Part shown: one piece after another, positions 1-9,824 of the stretch
Layout of the letters: each line of letters opens with the position of its first letter
Numbering within the stretch: position 1 is the first letter of the stretch
Assembly (NCBI RefSeq): GCF_900105555.1
Contig: NZ_FNTZ01000001.1
Location: 806,001-870,000, forward strand
Origin: Pseudomonas coleopterorum
Lineage (GTDB): Bacteria > Pseudomonadota > Gammaproteobacteria > Pseudomonadales > Pseudomonadaceae
Reading direction: 5' to 3'
Length of the DNA: 64,000 nt
The notes under the pieces: model-generated
The model's database searches: none
What the model was told of the DNA's origin: nothing
The model's input: the letters and a program-made list of their open reading frames with translations, nothing else
Made by a program: the position numbers and the translations under genes

Positions 1-1
1 A

Positions 2-673
2 CTGGTGGTGTGGGGCATCCCGCTGCTGATCATCATCGCGCTGGGCTACGTGACCTACGTGTCGACTCATCACCTGGATCCGTACCGTCCGCTGGATTCC
101 GAGCACAAGCCGGTCACCATCCAGGTCGTTGCGATGGACTGGAAATGGTTGTTCATCTATCCGGAACAAGGCATTGCCACAGTCAACAAGATCGTCTTCC
201 CGGCCAACGTACCGGTCAACTTCCGCATCACCTCCGACTCGGTCATGAACTCGTTCTTCATTCCGCAGCTGGGCGGCCAGATCTACGCAATGGCCGGCAT
301 GCAGACGCAGTTGCACCTGATCGCCAATGAAAACGGCGAGTTCGACGGCATCTCCGCGAACTACAGCGGTGCAGGCTTCACCGGCATGAAATTCAAAGCA
401 GTCGCTACGACCCAGGCTGATTTCGATGCATGGGTCAGTGAAGTGAAGAGCGCGCCTAAGCAGCTCGATGCAGCTACCTACGAAGCGCTGGCCAAACCTA
501 GCGAGAAAAATCCGGTCGAGCTGTATTCCTCGTACGTCCCGAACCTGTTCCAGACCATCATCGACAAGTATGAAGGCATGAACCCAGGTAAAGGCGTCAG
601 CCACGAGGGGAAGCAAGCCTCGAACGAAGGGATGGACATGGGCAAGAATTCAGCTGCTGGGGCAGAGGAGTAA
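2..673 (+). CDS. cyoA: Cytochrome bo3 ubiquinol oxidase subunit II (5' truncated)
   Basis: This is the C-terminal part (about 223 residues) of the quinol oxidase subunit II; the lipoprotein signal and first membrane helix lie outside the window. The visible part begins in a hydrophobic helix and continues into the periplasmic cupredoxin-like domain with the family stretch [18 protein letters not shown]. The CuA ligand set of cytochrome c oxidases is not apparent, as expected for a quinol-oxidising enzyme. The tail is rich in Gly, Met, Lys and Glu. It is first in a tight operon, with cyoB starting 3 bp after its stop. Identification is firm from sequence and operon; only the 5' end is missing. 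Confidence 0.97.
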   Translation: MVVWGIPLLIIIALGYVTYVSTHHLDPYRPLDSEHKPVTIQVVAMDWKWLFIYPEQGIATVNKIVFPANVPVNFRITSDSVMNSFFIPQLGGQIYAMAGMQTQLHLIANENGEFDGISANYSGAGFTGMKFKAVATTQADFDAWVSEVKSAPKQLDAATYEALAKPSEKNPVELYSSYVPNLFQTIIDKYEGMNPGKGVSHEGKQASNEGMDMGKNSAAGAEE

Positions 674-676
674 AAG

Positions 677-2692
677 ATGTTCGGTAAACTTAGTCTGGAA
701 GCGGTGCCCTTCCACGAGCCGATAGTGATGGTGACACTCGCCGTCGTTGCGGTGCTCGGGGCGGTGGTGTTCGGTCTGATCACCTACTACAAGAAGTGGA
801 CGTACCTGTGGACCGAGTGGTTCACGTCGGTTGACCACAAGAAAATCGGCGTGATGTACATCGCCGTTGCCATGGTCATGCTGCTGCGCGGCTTTGCCGA
901 CGCCATCATGATGCGCTCGCAGCTTGCGGTCGCCACGGGCGGTTCCACCGGCTTCCTGCCACCGGAACATTACGACCAGATCTTCACCGCTCACGGTGTG
1001 ATCATGATCATCTTCATGGCCATGCCATTCATGATCGGTCTGATGAACATTGTCGTGCCGCTGCAGATCGGCGCTCGCGACGTGGCTTTCCCGTTCCTGA
1101 ACTCGGTCAGCTTCTGGCTGTTCGTGGTCGGCGTGCTGTTGGTCAACATCTCTCTGGGTGTCGGCGAGTTCGCCAAGACCGGCTGGGTGGCGTATCCACC
1201 GTTGGCGGGGTTGCAATACAGTCCGGGGGTAGGTGTCGATTACTACATCTGGGCACTGCAGATATCCGGCTTGGGTACCTTGCTCACAGGCGTCAACTTC
1301 ATCGTCACCATCCTGAAGATGCGTGCGCCTGGCATGACGCTGATGAAAATGCCGGTGTTCACCTGGAACTGCCTGTGCACCGCGGTCCTGATCGCTGCTT
1401 CGTTCCCGATCCTCACCGCTGTACTGTTCATGCTGACCCTTGACCGCTACTTGGGCTTCCACTTCTTCACCAACGAGCTTGGTGGGAACCCGATGATGTA
1501 CGTCAACCTGTTCTGGGCCTGGGGTCACCCCGAGGTTTACATCCTGATCCTGCCGGCCTTCGGTGTGTTCTCGGAAGTAACCTCGACGTTCTGTAAAAAG
1601 CGTCTGTTCGGCTACGTCTCCCTGGTATGGGCAACGATCGCCATTACCGTGCTGTCGTTCGTGGTCTGGCTGCACCACTTTTTCACCATGGGTTCGGGGG
1701 CCAACGTCAACGCCTTCTTCGGCATCATGACAATGGTCATTGCAATTCCGACCGGTGTGAAGATCTTCACCTGGCTGTTCACCATGTACCGTGGCCGCAT
1801 CGAGTTCACCTCTCCGATGTTGTGGACCATCGGTTTCATCGTGACCTTCAGCATCGGCGGCATGACCGGCGTACTGCTGGCGGTACCGGGTGCTGACTTC
1901 GTCCTGCACAACAGCCTGTTCCTGATCGCTCACTTCCACAACGTGATCATCGGTGGTGCGGTATTCGGTTACCTGGCCGGCTTCGCCTTCTGGTTCCCGA
2001 AAGCGTTTGGCTTCAAGCTCAACGAGCGTCTGGGCAAGTACTCGTTCTGGTGCTGGCTGGTCGGTTTCTACCTGGCGTTCATGCCGTTGTACGTGCTGGG
2101 CTTCATGGGCATGACCCGTCGCCTGAACCACACCGACAACCCAGAGTGGACGCCTTGGCTATACGTGGCTTTCGTCGGTGCACTGTTCGTCGCCGCCGGT
2201 ATCTTCTTCCAGCTGCTGCAACTCTATGTATCGATCCGCGATCGTCACAAGAATCAGGACGTTTCGGGCGACCCATGGGATGGCCGTACCCTGGAGTGGT
2301 CGACTTCGTCGCCACCACCGTTCTACAACTTCGCCGAGCAGCCAGTGGTTTCCGACCTGGACGCTTACTGGGGCATGAAAGAGCGTGGTGAAGCCACTGC
2401 CAACGCCGCGGACTACAAGCAGATTCACATGCCGCGCAACACCGGTATGGGCGTGCTGATGTCGTTCTTCGGTCTGATCCTGGGCTTCGCCGCCATCTGG
2501 CATATCTGGTGGGCGGCTGCGATCGGCCTGGCCGGCATGGTCATCACCCTGATCGTGCGCAGCTATGACGACGACATCGACTACTACGTACCGGCTGAAG
2601 AAGTCGCTCGTATCGAAGGTGAACGCATGGCTCGCCTGGCAAACGCTGCACGAGTTGATTCTCGTCTGAACTCCACGGTGGAGAAGGCTTAA
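677..2692 (+). CDS. cyoB: Cytochrome bo3 ubiquinol oxidase subunit I
   Basis: Catalytic haem-copper subunit, 671 residues, close to the usual 660-670. It reduces oxygen to water with electrons from ubiquinol and pumps protons across the inner membrane. The CuB/cross-link motif [14 protein letters not shown] lies near residues 283-296 and the HHFFTMG copper-ligand pair follows near residue 333. Many hydrophobic helices cover the chain, and the C-terminal tail is charged. The start follows the cyoA stop by 3 bp, and cyoC begins 3 bp after its stop, so it is translated as part of one polycistron. Confidence 0.98.
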   Translation: MFGKLSLEAVPFHEPIVMVTLAVVAVLGAVVFGLITYYKKWTYLWTEWFTSVDHKKIGVMYIAVAMVMLLRGFADAIMMRSQLAVATGGSTGFLPPEHYDQIFTAHGVIMIIFMAMPFMIGLMNIVVPLQIGARDVAFPFLNSVSFWLFVVGVLLVNISLGVGEFAKTGWVAYPPLAGLQYSPGVGVDYYIWALQISGLGTLLTGVNFIVTILKMRAPGMTLMKMPVFTWNCLCTAVLIAASFPILTAVLFMLTLDRYLGFHFFTNELGGNPMMYVNLFWAWGHPEVYILILPAFGVFSEVTSTFCKKRLFGYVSLVWATIAITVLSFVVWLHHFFTMGSGANVNAFFGIMTMVIAIPTGVKIFTWLFTMYRGRIEFTSPMLWTIGFIVTFSIGGMTGVLLAVPGADFVLHNSLFLIAHFHNVIIGGAVFGYLAGFAFWFPKAFGFKLNERLGKYSFWCWLVGFYLAFMPLYVLGFMGMTRRLNHTDNPEWTPWLYVAFVGALFVAAGIFFQLLQLYVSIRDRHKNQDVSGDPWDGRTLEWSTSSPPPFYNFAEQPVVSDLDAYWGMKERGEATANAADYKQIHMPRNTGMGVLMSFFGLILGFAAIWHIWWAAAIGLAGMVITLIVRSYDDDIDYYVPAEEVARIEGERMARLANAARVDSRLNSTVEKA

Positions 2693-2695
2693 ACA

Positions 2696-3325
2696 ATGTC
2701 TAACGCAACCTTAAACGCGGAAGTGGCTCACCAACACGAGCACGGTCACGACGATCACGATCATCACGATTCCGGGGGCATGACTGTCTTTGGTTTCTGG
2801 ATCTACCTGATGACCGACTGCATCCTGTTCGCGTCGATCTTCGCCGCCTACGCAGTACTGGTTAACAACGTCGCCGGTGGCCCGTCGGGCCACGACATCT
2901 TCGAGCTGCCCTTCGTGGCAGCCGAGACTGCACTGCTGCTGTTCAGCTCCATCACGTATGGCTTCGCCATGCTGGCGCTGCACAGCAACGACAAAAGCGG
3001 CGTGATGAAGTGGTTGTTCGTCACGTTCCTGCTGGGTGCAGGCTTCATCGCGATGGAGATCTACGAGTTCCACAAGCTGATCGAAGAGGGCTTCGGCCCG
3101 CAGCGCAGCGGCTTCCTGACCGGGTTCTTCACCCTGGTAGGCACCCACGGCCTGCACGTGACCAGCGGCTTGATCTGGATGGCGGTGCTGATCGCCCAGA
3201 TCAAATCCAAAGGCCTGACCGCAACCAACAACACGCGCATGAGCTGCCTGAGCCTGTTCTGGCACTTCCTGGACGTGGTCTGGATCTGCGTGTTCACCGT
3301 CGTCTATCTGATGGGAGCTCTGTAA
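2696..3325 (+). CDS. cyoC: Cytochrome bo3 ubiquinol oxidase subunit III
   Basis: Integral membrane subunit of 209 residues, the normal size for CyoC. The N-terminus is His/Asp rich ([12 protein letters not shown], residues 14-25), followed by five hydrophobic helices containing the family stretch [18 protein letters not shown] and the ending [19 protein letters not shown]. It stabilises the subunit I/II core and has no redox centre. It ends directly against cyoD, whose ATG follows the stop without a gap, which suggests translational coupling. Confidence 0.97.
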   Translation: MSNATLNAEVAHQHEHGHDDHDHHDSGGMTVFGFWIYLMTDCILFASIFAAYAVLVNNVAGGPSGHDIFELPFVAAETALLLFSSITYGFAMLALHSNDKSGVMKWLFVTFLLGAGFIAMEIYEFHKLIEEGFGPQRSGFLTGFFTLVGTHGLHVTSGLIWMAVLIAQIKSKGLTATNNTRMSCLSLFWHFLDVVWICVFTVVYLMGAL

Positions 3326-3658
3326 ATGGCAAACCCTCATACCACTTCGGCCGGTAGCAGCCACGGTAGCTACAAGTCGTACATGATCGGTTTCGTACTG
3401 TCGGTCATCCTGACCGCGATTCCGTTCGGTCTGGTGATGTTCCCGACCCTGTCCAAGGAAGCCACGCTGTGGATCGTGCTGATCTTCGCAGTGGTCCAAG
3501 TGCTGGTTCACCTGGTTTACTTCCTGCACCTGGACCGCACGTCCGAACAGCGCTGGAACGTGATCGCCTTCGTCTTCTCGGCGCTGATCATTGCGTTCCT
3601 GGTCGGTCTGTCGCTGTGGATCATGTTCAGCATCCATCACTTCATGATGGCGAAGTAA
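3326..3658 (+). CDS. cyoD: Cytochrome bo3 ubiquinol oxidase subunit IV
   Basis: Small membrane protein of 110 residues with three hydrophobic helices and a polar Ser/His-rich N-terminus, typical of CyoD, which assists assembly and copper-site formation of the quinol oxidase. The conserved segment [20 protein letters not shown] is present near residues 55-75. It starts immediately after cyoC and is followed 10 bp later by cyoE. Confidence 0.97.
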   Translation: MANPHTTSAGSSHGSYKSYMIGFVLSVILTAIPFGLVMFPTLSKEATLWIVLIFAVVQVLVHLVYFLHLDRTSEQRWNVIAFVFSALIIAFLVGLSLWIMFSIHHFMMAK

Positions 3659-3668
3659 GGAACCCGGC

Positions 3669-4556
3669 ATGTCCGTTAAGCACTTTATCCAAATCACCAA
3701 ACCGGGGATCATTTTCGGTAACGTGCTTTCCGTGGCAGGTGGGTTCTTCCTGGCCTCTCAAGGGCATGTCGACATTGGGCTGTTTCTGGCTACAGTGATC
3801 GGTACATCGCTGGTGGTGGCATCGGGCTGTGCATTCAACAACTGCATCGACCGCGACATCGACGTGAAGATGGAGCGCACCAAGAACCGCGCATTGGTCC
3901 AGGGGCAGATTTCGGTGAAGGTCGCATTGATCTTCGCAACGCTGCTCGGGGTCGCCGGGATGGTCATGCTGTACGCATTGGCCAACCCTCTGGCGGCGTT
4001 GTGCGGTCTGATCGGCTTCGTGATCTATGTGGGGTTCTATAGCCTCTACCTGAAGCGCAAGTCGGTGCATGGTACGTTGGTCGGCAGTCTGTCCGGTGCC
4101 ATGCCTCCGGTGATCGGTTACGTGGCAGTCAGCAACAGTTTCGATCTGGCGGCGTTGACGCTGCTGGTGATGTTCAGCCTGTGGCAGATGCCTCATTCGT
4201 ATGCCATCGCGATCTTCCGCTTCAATGATTATCTGGCAGCTTCGATTCCAGTGTTGCCGGTGAAGCGCGGTATCGTGGTGGCCAAGAAGCACATCCTGCT
4301 CTACATCCTGGCTTTCCTGTTGGCGACGCTGATGCTGACCCTGGGTGGCTATGCCGGGATGAGCTATCTGGCAGTGGCGGCGGCCATGGGCATGTACTGG
4401 TTGTACATGGCCTGGACGGGCTACAAGGCGGTTGATGATCGAGTCTGGGCGCGCAAGCTGTTCGTGTTCTCGATCTTCACCATCACTGCCTTGAGCGTGA
4501 TGATGTCGCTGGATTTCAAGGTGCCCAGTGAGTTGTTGCTGACTTACGCGCACTGA
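3669..4556 (+). CDS. cyoE: Protohaem IX farnesyltransferase (haem O synthase)
   Basis: A UbiA-superfamily membrane prenyltransferase of 295 residues that converts haem B to haem O, the cofactor of the oxidase encoded just upstream. The allylic-diphosphate Mg-binding motif [18 protein letters not shown] lies near residues 56-73. The second Asp-rich region is replaced by the CyoE-type YLKRKS segment. Multiple hydrophobic helices cover the rest. A ribosome-binding site (AAGGAA) precedes the ATG. It is the last gene of the operon: a strong intrinsic terminator starts 21 bp after its stop. Confidence 0.97.
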   Translation: MSVKHFIQITKPGIIFGNVLSVAGGFFLASQGHVDIGLFLATVIGTSLVVASGCAFNNCIDRDIDVKMERTKNRALVQGQISVKVALIFATLLGVAGMVMLYALANPLAALCGLIGFVIYVGFYSLYLKRKSVHGTLVGSLSGAMPPVIGYVAVSNSFDLAALTLLVMFSLWQMPHSYAIAIFRFNDYLAASIPVLPVKRGIVVAKKHILLYILAFLLATLMLTLGGYAGMSYLAVAAAMGMYWLYMAWTGYKAVDDRVWARKLFVFSIFTITALSVMMSLDFKVPSELLLTYAH

Positions 4557-4577
4557 TTTCGCTGCAGCGATAAAAAC

Positions 4578-4609
4578 GCCCCGGACCGAATAGATCCGGG
4601 GCTTTTTTT
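4578..4609 (+). terminator. Rho-independent terminator of cyoABCDE
   Basis: An 8-bp GC-rich stem (GCCCCGGA at 4578-4585 with TCCGGGGC at 4595-4602) closes a 9-nt loop and is followed by seven T residues. It sits right after cyoE on the sense strand. Confidence 0.93.
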
Positions 4610-4635
4610 GGGCAGAGGTTGGGTCAGTGGTGCGG

Positions 4636-4697
4636 CCTTCGCGGGCAGAGCCCGCTCCCACAGGGACTCTTGTGGAACCGGGCTCTGCCCGCGAAGG
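4636..4697. repeat. REP-type palindrome pair
   Basis: Two perfectly complementary 18-nt arms (4636-4653 and 4680-4697, beginning CCTTCGCGGGCAGAGCCC) face each other across a 26-nt centre that itself contains a CCACAG/TTGTGG half-match. Each arm holds the small GCGGG/CCCGC hairpin seen in pseudomonad REP elements. A related single arm lies at 52508-52539. The position between a terminator and the next gene is typical for REPs. The family assignment rests on pattern recall, not a search. Confidence 0.8.
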
Positions 4698-4813
4698 GCT
4701 CGCCGCATATTCCGCTTTACAGCCCCGCATCGGCCCGATTATCGTTCGACCTGGCCACCGCAGTGGCCAACGTCGCTCGGACGGTTCCGGGCGCTTACGT
4801 CTCCGAGGAAATC

Positions 4814-6022
4814 ATGGCCGAACCTGTTCGCCCGCGCCGCTTTGCGCGCATCGATCGTCTCCCCCCTTATGTGTTCAACATCACTGCCGAATTGAAGATG
4901 GCTGCGCGTCGGCGCGGCGAAGACATCATCGACCTGAGCATGGGTAATCCCGACGGCGCCACGCCGCCCCACATCGTCGACAAACTGGTGACCGTTGCCC
5001 AGCGCGAAGACACCCATGGCTACTCCACTTCCCGTGGCATCCCGCGGCTGCGCCGGGCGATCTCGCGCTGGTACAAGGACCGCTATCAGGTCGATATCGA
5101 CCCTGAAGACGAAGCCATCGTCACCATTGGTTCGAAGGAGGGCCTGGCCCACCTGATGCTGGCGACCCTCGACCAGGGTGATACCGTTCTGGTGCCCAAC
5201 CCCAGCTACCCTATTCACATCTATGGTGCTGTGATCGCCGGTGCCCAGGTACGCTCGGTGCCGCTGGTGCCCGGTGTGGATTTCTTCAATGAGCTGGAGC
5301 GGGCGATCCGCGAGTCCATTCCCAAGCCGAAGATGATGATCCTGGGCTTTCCTTCCAACCCGACCGCGCAATGCGTGGAACTGGATTTCTTCGAGCGGGT
5401 GGTGGCACTCGCCAAGCGCTACGACGTTTTGGTGGTGCACGACCTGGCCTACGCCGACATCGTCTACGACGGCTGGAAGGCGCCTTCGATCATGCAGGTA
5501 CCGGGCGCCAAGGACATCGCCGTCGAGTTCTTCACGCTGTCCAAAAGTTACAACATGGCAGGATGGCGAATCGGCTTCATGGTCGGCAATCCCGAGCTGG
5601 TCAACGCTCTGGCCCGGATCAAGAGCTATCACGACTACGGCACGTTCACACCCCTGCAGGTGGCGGCCATCGCCGCACTCGAAGGCGATCAGCAGTGTGT
5701 GAAAGACATCGCCGAACAGTACCGCCAGCGTCGCAACGTGCTGGTCAAAGGTCTTCACGAGCTGGGTTGGATGGTGGAAAACCCCAAGGCTTCGATGTAC
5801 GTCTGGGCGAAGATTCCCGAGGACTACGCCCATCTTGGTTCGCTCGAATTCGCCAAGAAGCTGTTGGCCGAAGCCAAGGTCTGCGTCTCGCCGGGCATCG
5901 GGTTCGGTGACTATGGCGATGATCACGTGCGCTTTGCCCTGATCGAAAACCAGGATCGCATACGCCAGGCCGTACGTGGCATCCGCCAGATGTTCCGGGC
6001 CGACAAGGCGGATCGTTCCTAG
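4814..6022 (+). CDS. alaC: AlaC-type PLP-dependent alanine aminotransferase
   Basis: Class I/II aminotransferase of 402 residues that closely matches the E. coli AlaC pattern at its N-terminus ([20 protein letters not shown]). In that family it makes alanine from pyruvate and glutamate. Visible PLP residues: SNPT at 181-184, D210 and Y213, and the Schiff-base lysine K244 in [14 protein letters not shown]. The ATG at 4814 is preferred because GAGGAA stands 3 bp upstream and family homology begins there. The reading frame runs further upstream into the REP palindrome, which cannot be part of the protein. Its stop overlaps the convergent next gene by 4 bp. Confidence 0.92.
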   Translation: MAEPVRPRRFARIDRLPPYVFNITAELKMAARRRGEDIIDLSMGNPDGATPPHIVDKLVTVAQREDTHGYSTSRGIPRLRRAISRWYKDRYQVDIDPEDEAIVTIGSKEGLAHLMLATLDQGDTVLVPNPSYPIHIYGAVIAGAQVRSVPLVPGVDFFNELERAIRESIPKPKMMILGFPSNPTAQCVELDFFERVVALAKRYDVLVVHDLAYADIVYDGWKAPSIMQVPGAKDIAVEFFTLSKSYNMAGWRIGFMVGNPELVNALARIKSYHDYGTFTPLQVAAIAALEGDQQCVKDIAEQYRQRRNVLVKGLHELGWMVENPKASMYVWAKIPEDYAHLGSLEFAKKLLAEAKVCVSPGIGFGDYGDDHVRFALIENQDRIRQAVRGIRQMFRADKADRS

Positions 6023-6666
6023 CCTGGCAGGTCGCGCCACTCGTACTGCATCTGGCGCGCGGTGATGCGCGCTGCGTCACCGCCCAGCAGCCTCGCCACC
6101 AGATGCAGGCTCATGTCGATACCGGCGGAAATCCCGGCACTGGTGACCAGGCTGCCGGCGTCGACATAGGGCACATTTTCCTGCACGTCCAGGTCCGGGT
6201 AGCTTTCACGGAGCTCCTGGATGTCGGCCCAATGGGTGGTCACGCTGTGTCCTTGCAGCAGGCCAGCCTTGGCCAGAATCAACGCCCCGCTGCACACCGA
6301 CGTCAGCAAGCCTGTCGACGATGCCATCCGGCGCACCCAAGCCAGGGTCTGCGGATCGTTTACGGGCTGATCGATCACACCACCCGGTACTATCAGAACG
6401 TCGCAAGGCAGTTCGTCATCGAACTGCGCATCGGGCTGCACCCGTAGGTCGTAGCGCGCAGTAAGCAGCTCGCGACTGGCCGCGACTGTACTGACGAGAA
6501 ACGGTGGATGAGCACTGAGGCCGTCGCGCAAGGCGATGCGCGTGGCGACACTGAACACCTCGTAAGGTCCTGCGAAGTCGAGGATCTCGATACCGGGATA
6601 CAGCAGGATGACCACCTGCAAGGGGCGGTCGAAAATCTGCAGTTCGGGGGGCAGGGCGTTGGGCAT
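6019..6666 (-). CDS. DJ-1/PfpI (GlxA-like) family protein
   Basis: A 215-residue single-domain class I glutamine-amidotransferase-like protein. The family opening [21 protein letters not shown] (residues 18-38) is followed by a nucleophile elbow SVCSGA with C125. It resembles the N-terminal half of GlxA regulators and the isonitrile-hydratase type of PfpI proteins, but lacks the AraC DNA-binding domain, so an enzymatic role (hydratase or glyoxalase-like) is more likely than transcription control. The ATG at 6666 has a GGAG site six bases upstream; an ATG nine codons earlier has none. The substrate is not predictable from sequence. Confidence 0.82.
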   Translation of the reverse strand: MPNALPPELQIFDRPLQVVILLYPGIEILDFAGPYEVFSVATRIALRDGLSAHPPFLVSTVAASRELLTARYDLRVQPDAQFDDELPCDVLIVPGGVIDQPVNDPQTLAWVRRMASSTGLLTSVCSGALILAKAGLLQGHSVTTHWADIQELRESYPDLDVQENVPYVDAGSLVTSAGISAGIDMSLHLVARLLGGDAARITARQMQYEWRDLPG

Positions 6667-6980
6667 ACGTTCACTCCAGTCTGGAGCAGGCATGATCGGT
6701 CCGGAGCTTGCGTGGGTAAATGACAGTTACCCCACAGATCCTGCCAATGCATCGTGCGACGCATTGTCGGGATAGGCGCTCGACTGTCCGGAGAAATTGT
6801 TTCGCCAAGTTGCAATTGCCCGAGAACACCTTTTTAAATGGCAACCTGATCCTGGCTTTTGGCCGATTACGCGTAAACTGATCATTCCTCGCGAGGCGGT
6901 TGACCTTCACCGCACTCGTTCGCTTCGCCTCTGGCCAGTCATCGGCCAGGCTTCATCTTCAGTTTCAGGATCATATTGTC
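6667..6980. other. Intergenic region between divergent genes
   Basis: This 314-bp stretch holds the promoters of the DJ-1/PfpI gene (left) and the binding-protein gene (right). Two short perfect palindromes are visible about 20 bp apart: TTACGCGTAA at 6867-6876 and CCTCGCGAGG at 6887-6896. I see no convincing gene. Short open frames on both strands lack ribosome-binding sites and protein-like composition. Confidence 0.5.
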
Positions 6981-7766
6981 ATGACCAAACGGCTCACCAG
7001 CGCTCTGCTGGCTTGTGTATTACTCGGCTCCAGCGCCGCCCACGCGCAGAAAGCGCCCCCACCGGTTCAGCTGTCGTTGCTCGGCTCCGGTGGTGTGGTC
7101 AGCGCCATGCAGACCATCGTCGTCGAATATGAAAAGGCCACTGGGGTCAAAGTCACGGTGTTGCCTTCGCCGGCCATCGGCGACAACCCCATGGCGATCT
7201 CCAGTCGACTGGAGCGCGGCGAGCGTGCGGACCTGGTGCTTACCGAAGACGCGGCCCTGAACAAACTCATTCAATTGGGTGAAGTGCAGCGCGAGCCACG
7301 GGTGGATGTCGGCAAGTCGTTCATTGCCATGGCGGTACGCCAGGGCGAGGCCAAGCCTGACATCGGCAGTGTCGACGCCTTTCGCAAGACGCTGCTGGAC
7401 GCCCGTTCGCTGGCCTATTCCAACAGTACCAGTGGCCTGTACCTGTCACATCTACTGTTCCCGCGCATGAAGCTCACCGAGCAGCTTCGCGATAAAAGCA
7501 GCCTGGTCGACAACGAGCCAGTAGGGGCGGCCGTCGCTCGGGGCGATGTGCAATTGGGGTTCCAGCAGTTGAGCGAGCTCAAGGCGGTACCAGGTATCGA
7601 CATCGTCGGTCTGATTCCCGATGCGGTGCAGAAGATGACGCTGTATTCAGGTGGCGTTACACGTACCAGCGCTCACCCTGAAGAGGCCGCGGCGTTGCTG
7701 CAGTACTTGAGCACCCCGGCGGCCCGGCTGGCAATTGAGGAAAGCGGGCTGACGCCGGTGCACTGA
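6981..7766 (+). CDS. ModA-like extracellular substrate-binding protein
   Basis: A 261-residue periplasmic binding protein with a Sec signal peptide (residues 1-22, ending AHA). The mature part has the ModA/SBP_bac_11 layout: an early GSGGVVSAMQTIVVEYEKATG segment, then a DLVLTEDAALNKL segment and a C-terminal AAALLQYLSTPAARLAIEESG stretch typical of molybdate-type binding proteins. The ATG at 6981 is chosen because it directly precedes the signal peptide and an AGGA lies upstream. No permease or ATPase gene is adjacent, so it is an orphan. The ligand (oxyanion or small organic acid) is unknown. Confidence 0.82.
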   Translation: MTKRLTSALLACVLLGSSAAHAQKAPPPVQLSLLGSGGVVSAMQTIVVEYEKATGVKVTVLPSPAIGDNPMAISSRLERGERADLVLTEDAALNKLIQLGEVQREPRVDVGKSFIAMAVRQGEAKPDIGSVDAFRKTLLDARSLAYSNSTSGLYLSHLLFPRMKLTEQLRDKSSLVDNEPVGAAVARGDVQLGFQQLSELKAVPGIDIVGLIPDAVQKMTLYSGGVTRTSAHPEEAAALLQYLSTPAARLAIEESGLTPVH

Positions 7767-7792
7767 CCGGCCCCGGCCGCTCGCTATGGGCG

Positions 7793-8644
7793 CTAGAGAA
7801 ATCTGACAGTGTGAAAGGCCACCGTGTTGTAGGGCACGGTGATTTCCTGCTTGTCCTTGAGATCCGGATGTGTAGCGATGATTTCGCGCACTTTCTGGAA
7901 GATCGGTTCCTGCTGCTCTGGGGCAAGGGCAGAAATGAAGCTGATCGAGCGTACCCGGTTGAGGATGACGTCCTCTGGCGTACCGGTGTACGTATGGGTG
8001 AACCGCTTTTCCACCAGGGGCGTGAATCCGCTGTGAGGAAATGCTTCCCGCCATTTCTGGGTATAGAACCGTGGGCTGTCTGCGGCCACATCGCTCACGA
8101 TGTCCGCGATCTGGCGCACCCAATCGTGGCTGGTGTCGCGCAGGTTCCAGATCATCCCCAAGCGTCCTCTGGGTTTCAGCACGCGGTAGATTTCCGCCAT
8201 GCTGGCGGCATTGGCGAACCAATGGAAGGAGTGGGCACAGACCACGGCGTCCACCGACCCACTTTTGAGGGGAATTTCCTCGGCAGCTCCTTCGAGGACC
8301 TTCACGTAGGGGTTGTCGGCCCAGTTGTGTTCCAGCTGTGCGCGCATCGCCGCAACAGGCTCGACGGCGAACACTTCGGCGCCGGCCTCGAGCAGTCGCG
8401 GAATGAACTTGCCGGTGCCAGACCCCAGGTCGAGTACCGTTGTGTGGGGTGGGTCCCATTTGCTGTGCGGCTTGATCTGAATCGTCTCGCGCAGCCAGTT
8501 GTCGAGCTCCTTGGGGTAGTCCGGACGGCCCTTGTCGAAGGCGTCGGCCCCCTGCAGGTAGCCCTTTGCAGCCGTCGATGGAAGGATGCCCTGGAGCTTT
8601 TCGGTCAAGTTCTTGATTTGCAGAATATCGCCTAGGTTTTTCAC
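7793..8644 (-). CDS. Class I SAM-dependent methyltransferase
   Basis: A 283-residue cytosolic methyltransferase. The SAM-binding motif I, VLDLGSGTGKF, spans residues 70-80, followed by the acidic end of strand 2 (VFAVEPV) and the AVVCAHSFHWF segment typical of the Methyltransf_11 family, which includes UbiE/BioC-like and small-molecule enzymes. The GTG at 8644 is preferred since GAGGGG stands just upstream in the transcript; an upstream extension is not protein-like. It is convergent with the binding-protein gene. The substrate is unknown. Confidence 0.85.
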   Translation of the reverse strand: MKNLGDILQIKNLTEKLQGILPSTAAKGYLQGADAFDKGRPDYPKELDNWLRETIQIKPHSKWDPPHTTVLDLGSGTGKFIPRLLEAGAEVFAVEPVAAMRAQLEHNWADNPYVKVLEGAAEEIPLKSGSVDAVVCAHSFHWFANAASMAEIYRVLKPRGRLGMIWNLRDTSHDWVRQIADIVSDVAADSPRFYTQKWREAFPHSGFTPLVEKRFTHTYTGTPEDVILNRVRSISFISALAPEQQEPIFQKVREIIATHPDLKDKQEITVPYNTVAFHTVRFL

Positions 8645-8797
8645 GTTCGCCCCTCGCACGCTTGCTGGCGCTTTCGTAGTCGCCAGGCTGATGGAACAGC
8701 GGAACACCCAACCAGCCTCGGTGGGCGTTATAAGACAAAGCGTAGCGCAAGGTGGACGAGGCGGTGGTTAATTCCTGCTGCACGAGACGAGACCGGA

Positions 8798-9700
8798 TCA
8801 GAGGGGGGTGGCAGATGCGCCTTCAAGCCCATGGGCCACCGATGCCTGCGCCTGGAGCTCCAGCCACTGACGAAAAACCCTGCATTTCCGGCTTTCTTCG
8901 GTCGACCGCGCCGACAGCAGGAAATACCCGGACCCGTCGCGTACAAAGCCGAAGGGTGCGACCAGTTGGCCCGAGGCGAGCTCTTCTTCCACCATCATCA
9001 TAGACGCCATGCTCACGCCCAGGCCTGCGGTGGCCGCCTGAACGCACAAGTAGAAGTGCTCGTAATCGATGGTCGTGACATCGCAGGCCACTTTCTGCAC
9101 CAGACGCAACCACTGCTCCCAGGCCGCGGGTCGTGTTCGACTGCGAAGCAGGTGCACGCCGCTCAATCGTCCAGCCGGCCCTGCCAGACTGGGCGCGCAC
9201 ACCGGGCCCACCCATTCCGGACACAGTGCGCTGCTGTGCACGGTGTCATCCCAGTGGAAATCGTCGCGTCGGATGGCCAGGTCTGCGCTACACCGAGAGA
9301 AATCGATCGGTCCGCCCGCTGCCAGCAATTGAATCTGGATGTCCGGGTGCGCCTTGTTGAAGGCGGGCAGGCGTGGAATCAGCCATTTCATTGCGATGGT
9401 CGGCTCGCAGGACAACACCAGAATGTCTTCGCCGGCTTTCTGCTGTACCTGACGAACCGCCTGTTCCAGCTGCTCGAACATCGGTTGGGTCACCTCATGC
9501 AGCAGACGTCCGGCATGGTTGAGAAACACCGCACGATTCCGTCGATCGAACAGCTCCACGCCCAATGCCTCTTCAAGCGAGCGAATCTGGCGGCTCACAG
9601 CGCCATGAGTGACGTGCAGTTGCTCTGCGGCCTTGATGAAACTCTGCGTTTGCGCGGCAGCGTTGAAAAAACGGAAGGAAGCGAGGGGCGGGAGGCTCAT
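8798..9700 (-). CDS. LysR-family transcriptional regulator (GcvA-like)
   Basis: A 300-residue LysR regulator. The N-terminal winged helix-turn-helix covers roughly residues 5-65 (FFNAAAQTQSFIKAAEQL, then VSRQIRSLEEALGVELF). The opening LPPLASFRFFNAAAQ is the hallmark of the GcvA subgroup. The C-terminal two-lobed effector domain covers residues 90-290. It is transcribed away from the dioxygenase-LysE pair starting at 9825, so it is probably their regulator. The 124-bp divergent region contains a TATAAA at 9733-9738. Confidence 0.9.
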   Translation of the reverse strand: MSLPPLASFRFFNAAAQTQSFIKAAEQLHVTHGAVSRQIRSLEEALGVELFDRRNRAVFLNHAGRLLHEVTQPMFEQLEQAVRQVQQKAGEDILVLSCEPTIAMKWLIPRLPAFNKAHPDIQIQLLAAGGPIDFSRCSADLAIRRDDFHWDDTVHSSALCPEWVGPVCAPSLAGPAGRLSGVHLLRSRTRPAAWEQWLRLVQKVACDVTTIDYEHFYLCVQAATAGLGVSMASMMMVEEELASGQLVAPFGFVRDGSGYFLLSARSTEESRKCRVFRQWLELQAQASVAHGLEGASATPL

Positions 9701-9824
9701 ACGGGCAACGAAATCTCACAGGTTTCGATGACTATAAATCGTTTTTTTCAGCCCAGGCAAAACTCCATGATGGCGCTCGTTGCCGAGGATTCTGGCGACC
9801 TGACCAATAAAATGGAGAAAATCC

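Noticed and set aside
4619..4813. In-frame upstream extension of the alaC-like gene
   Set aside because: It would translate the REP palindrome. The ATG at 4814 has a ribosome-binding site and begins the family homology.
6671..6910. 79-codon minus-strand frame in the intergenic region before the ModA-like gene
   Set aside because: No ribosome-binding site or recognisable domain, and unusual composition. It overlaps the likely promoter region.
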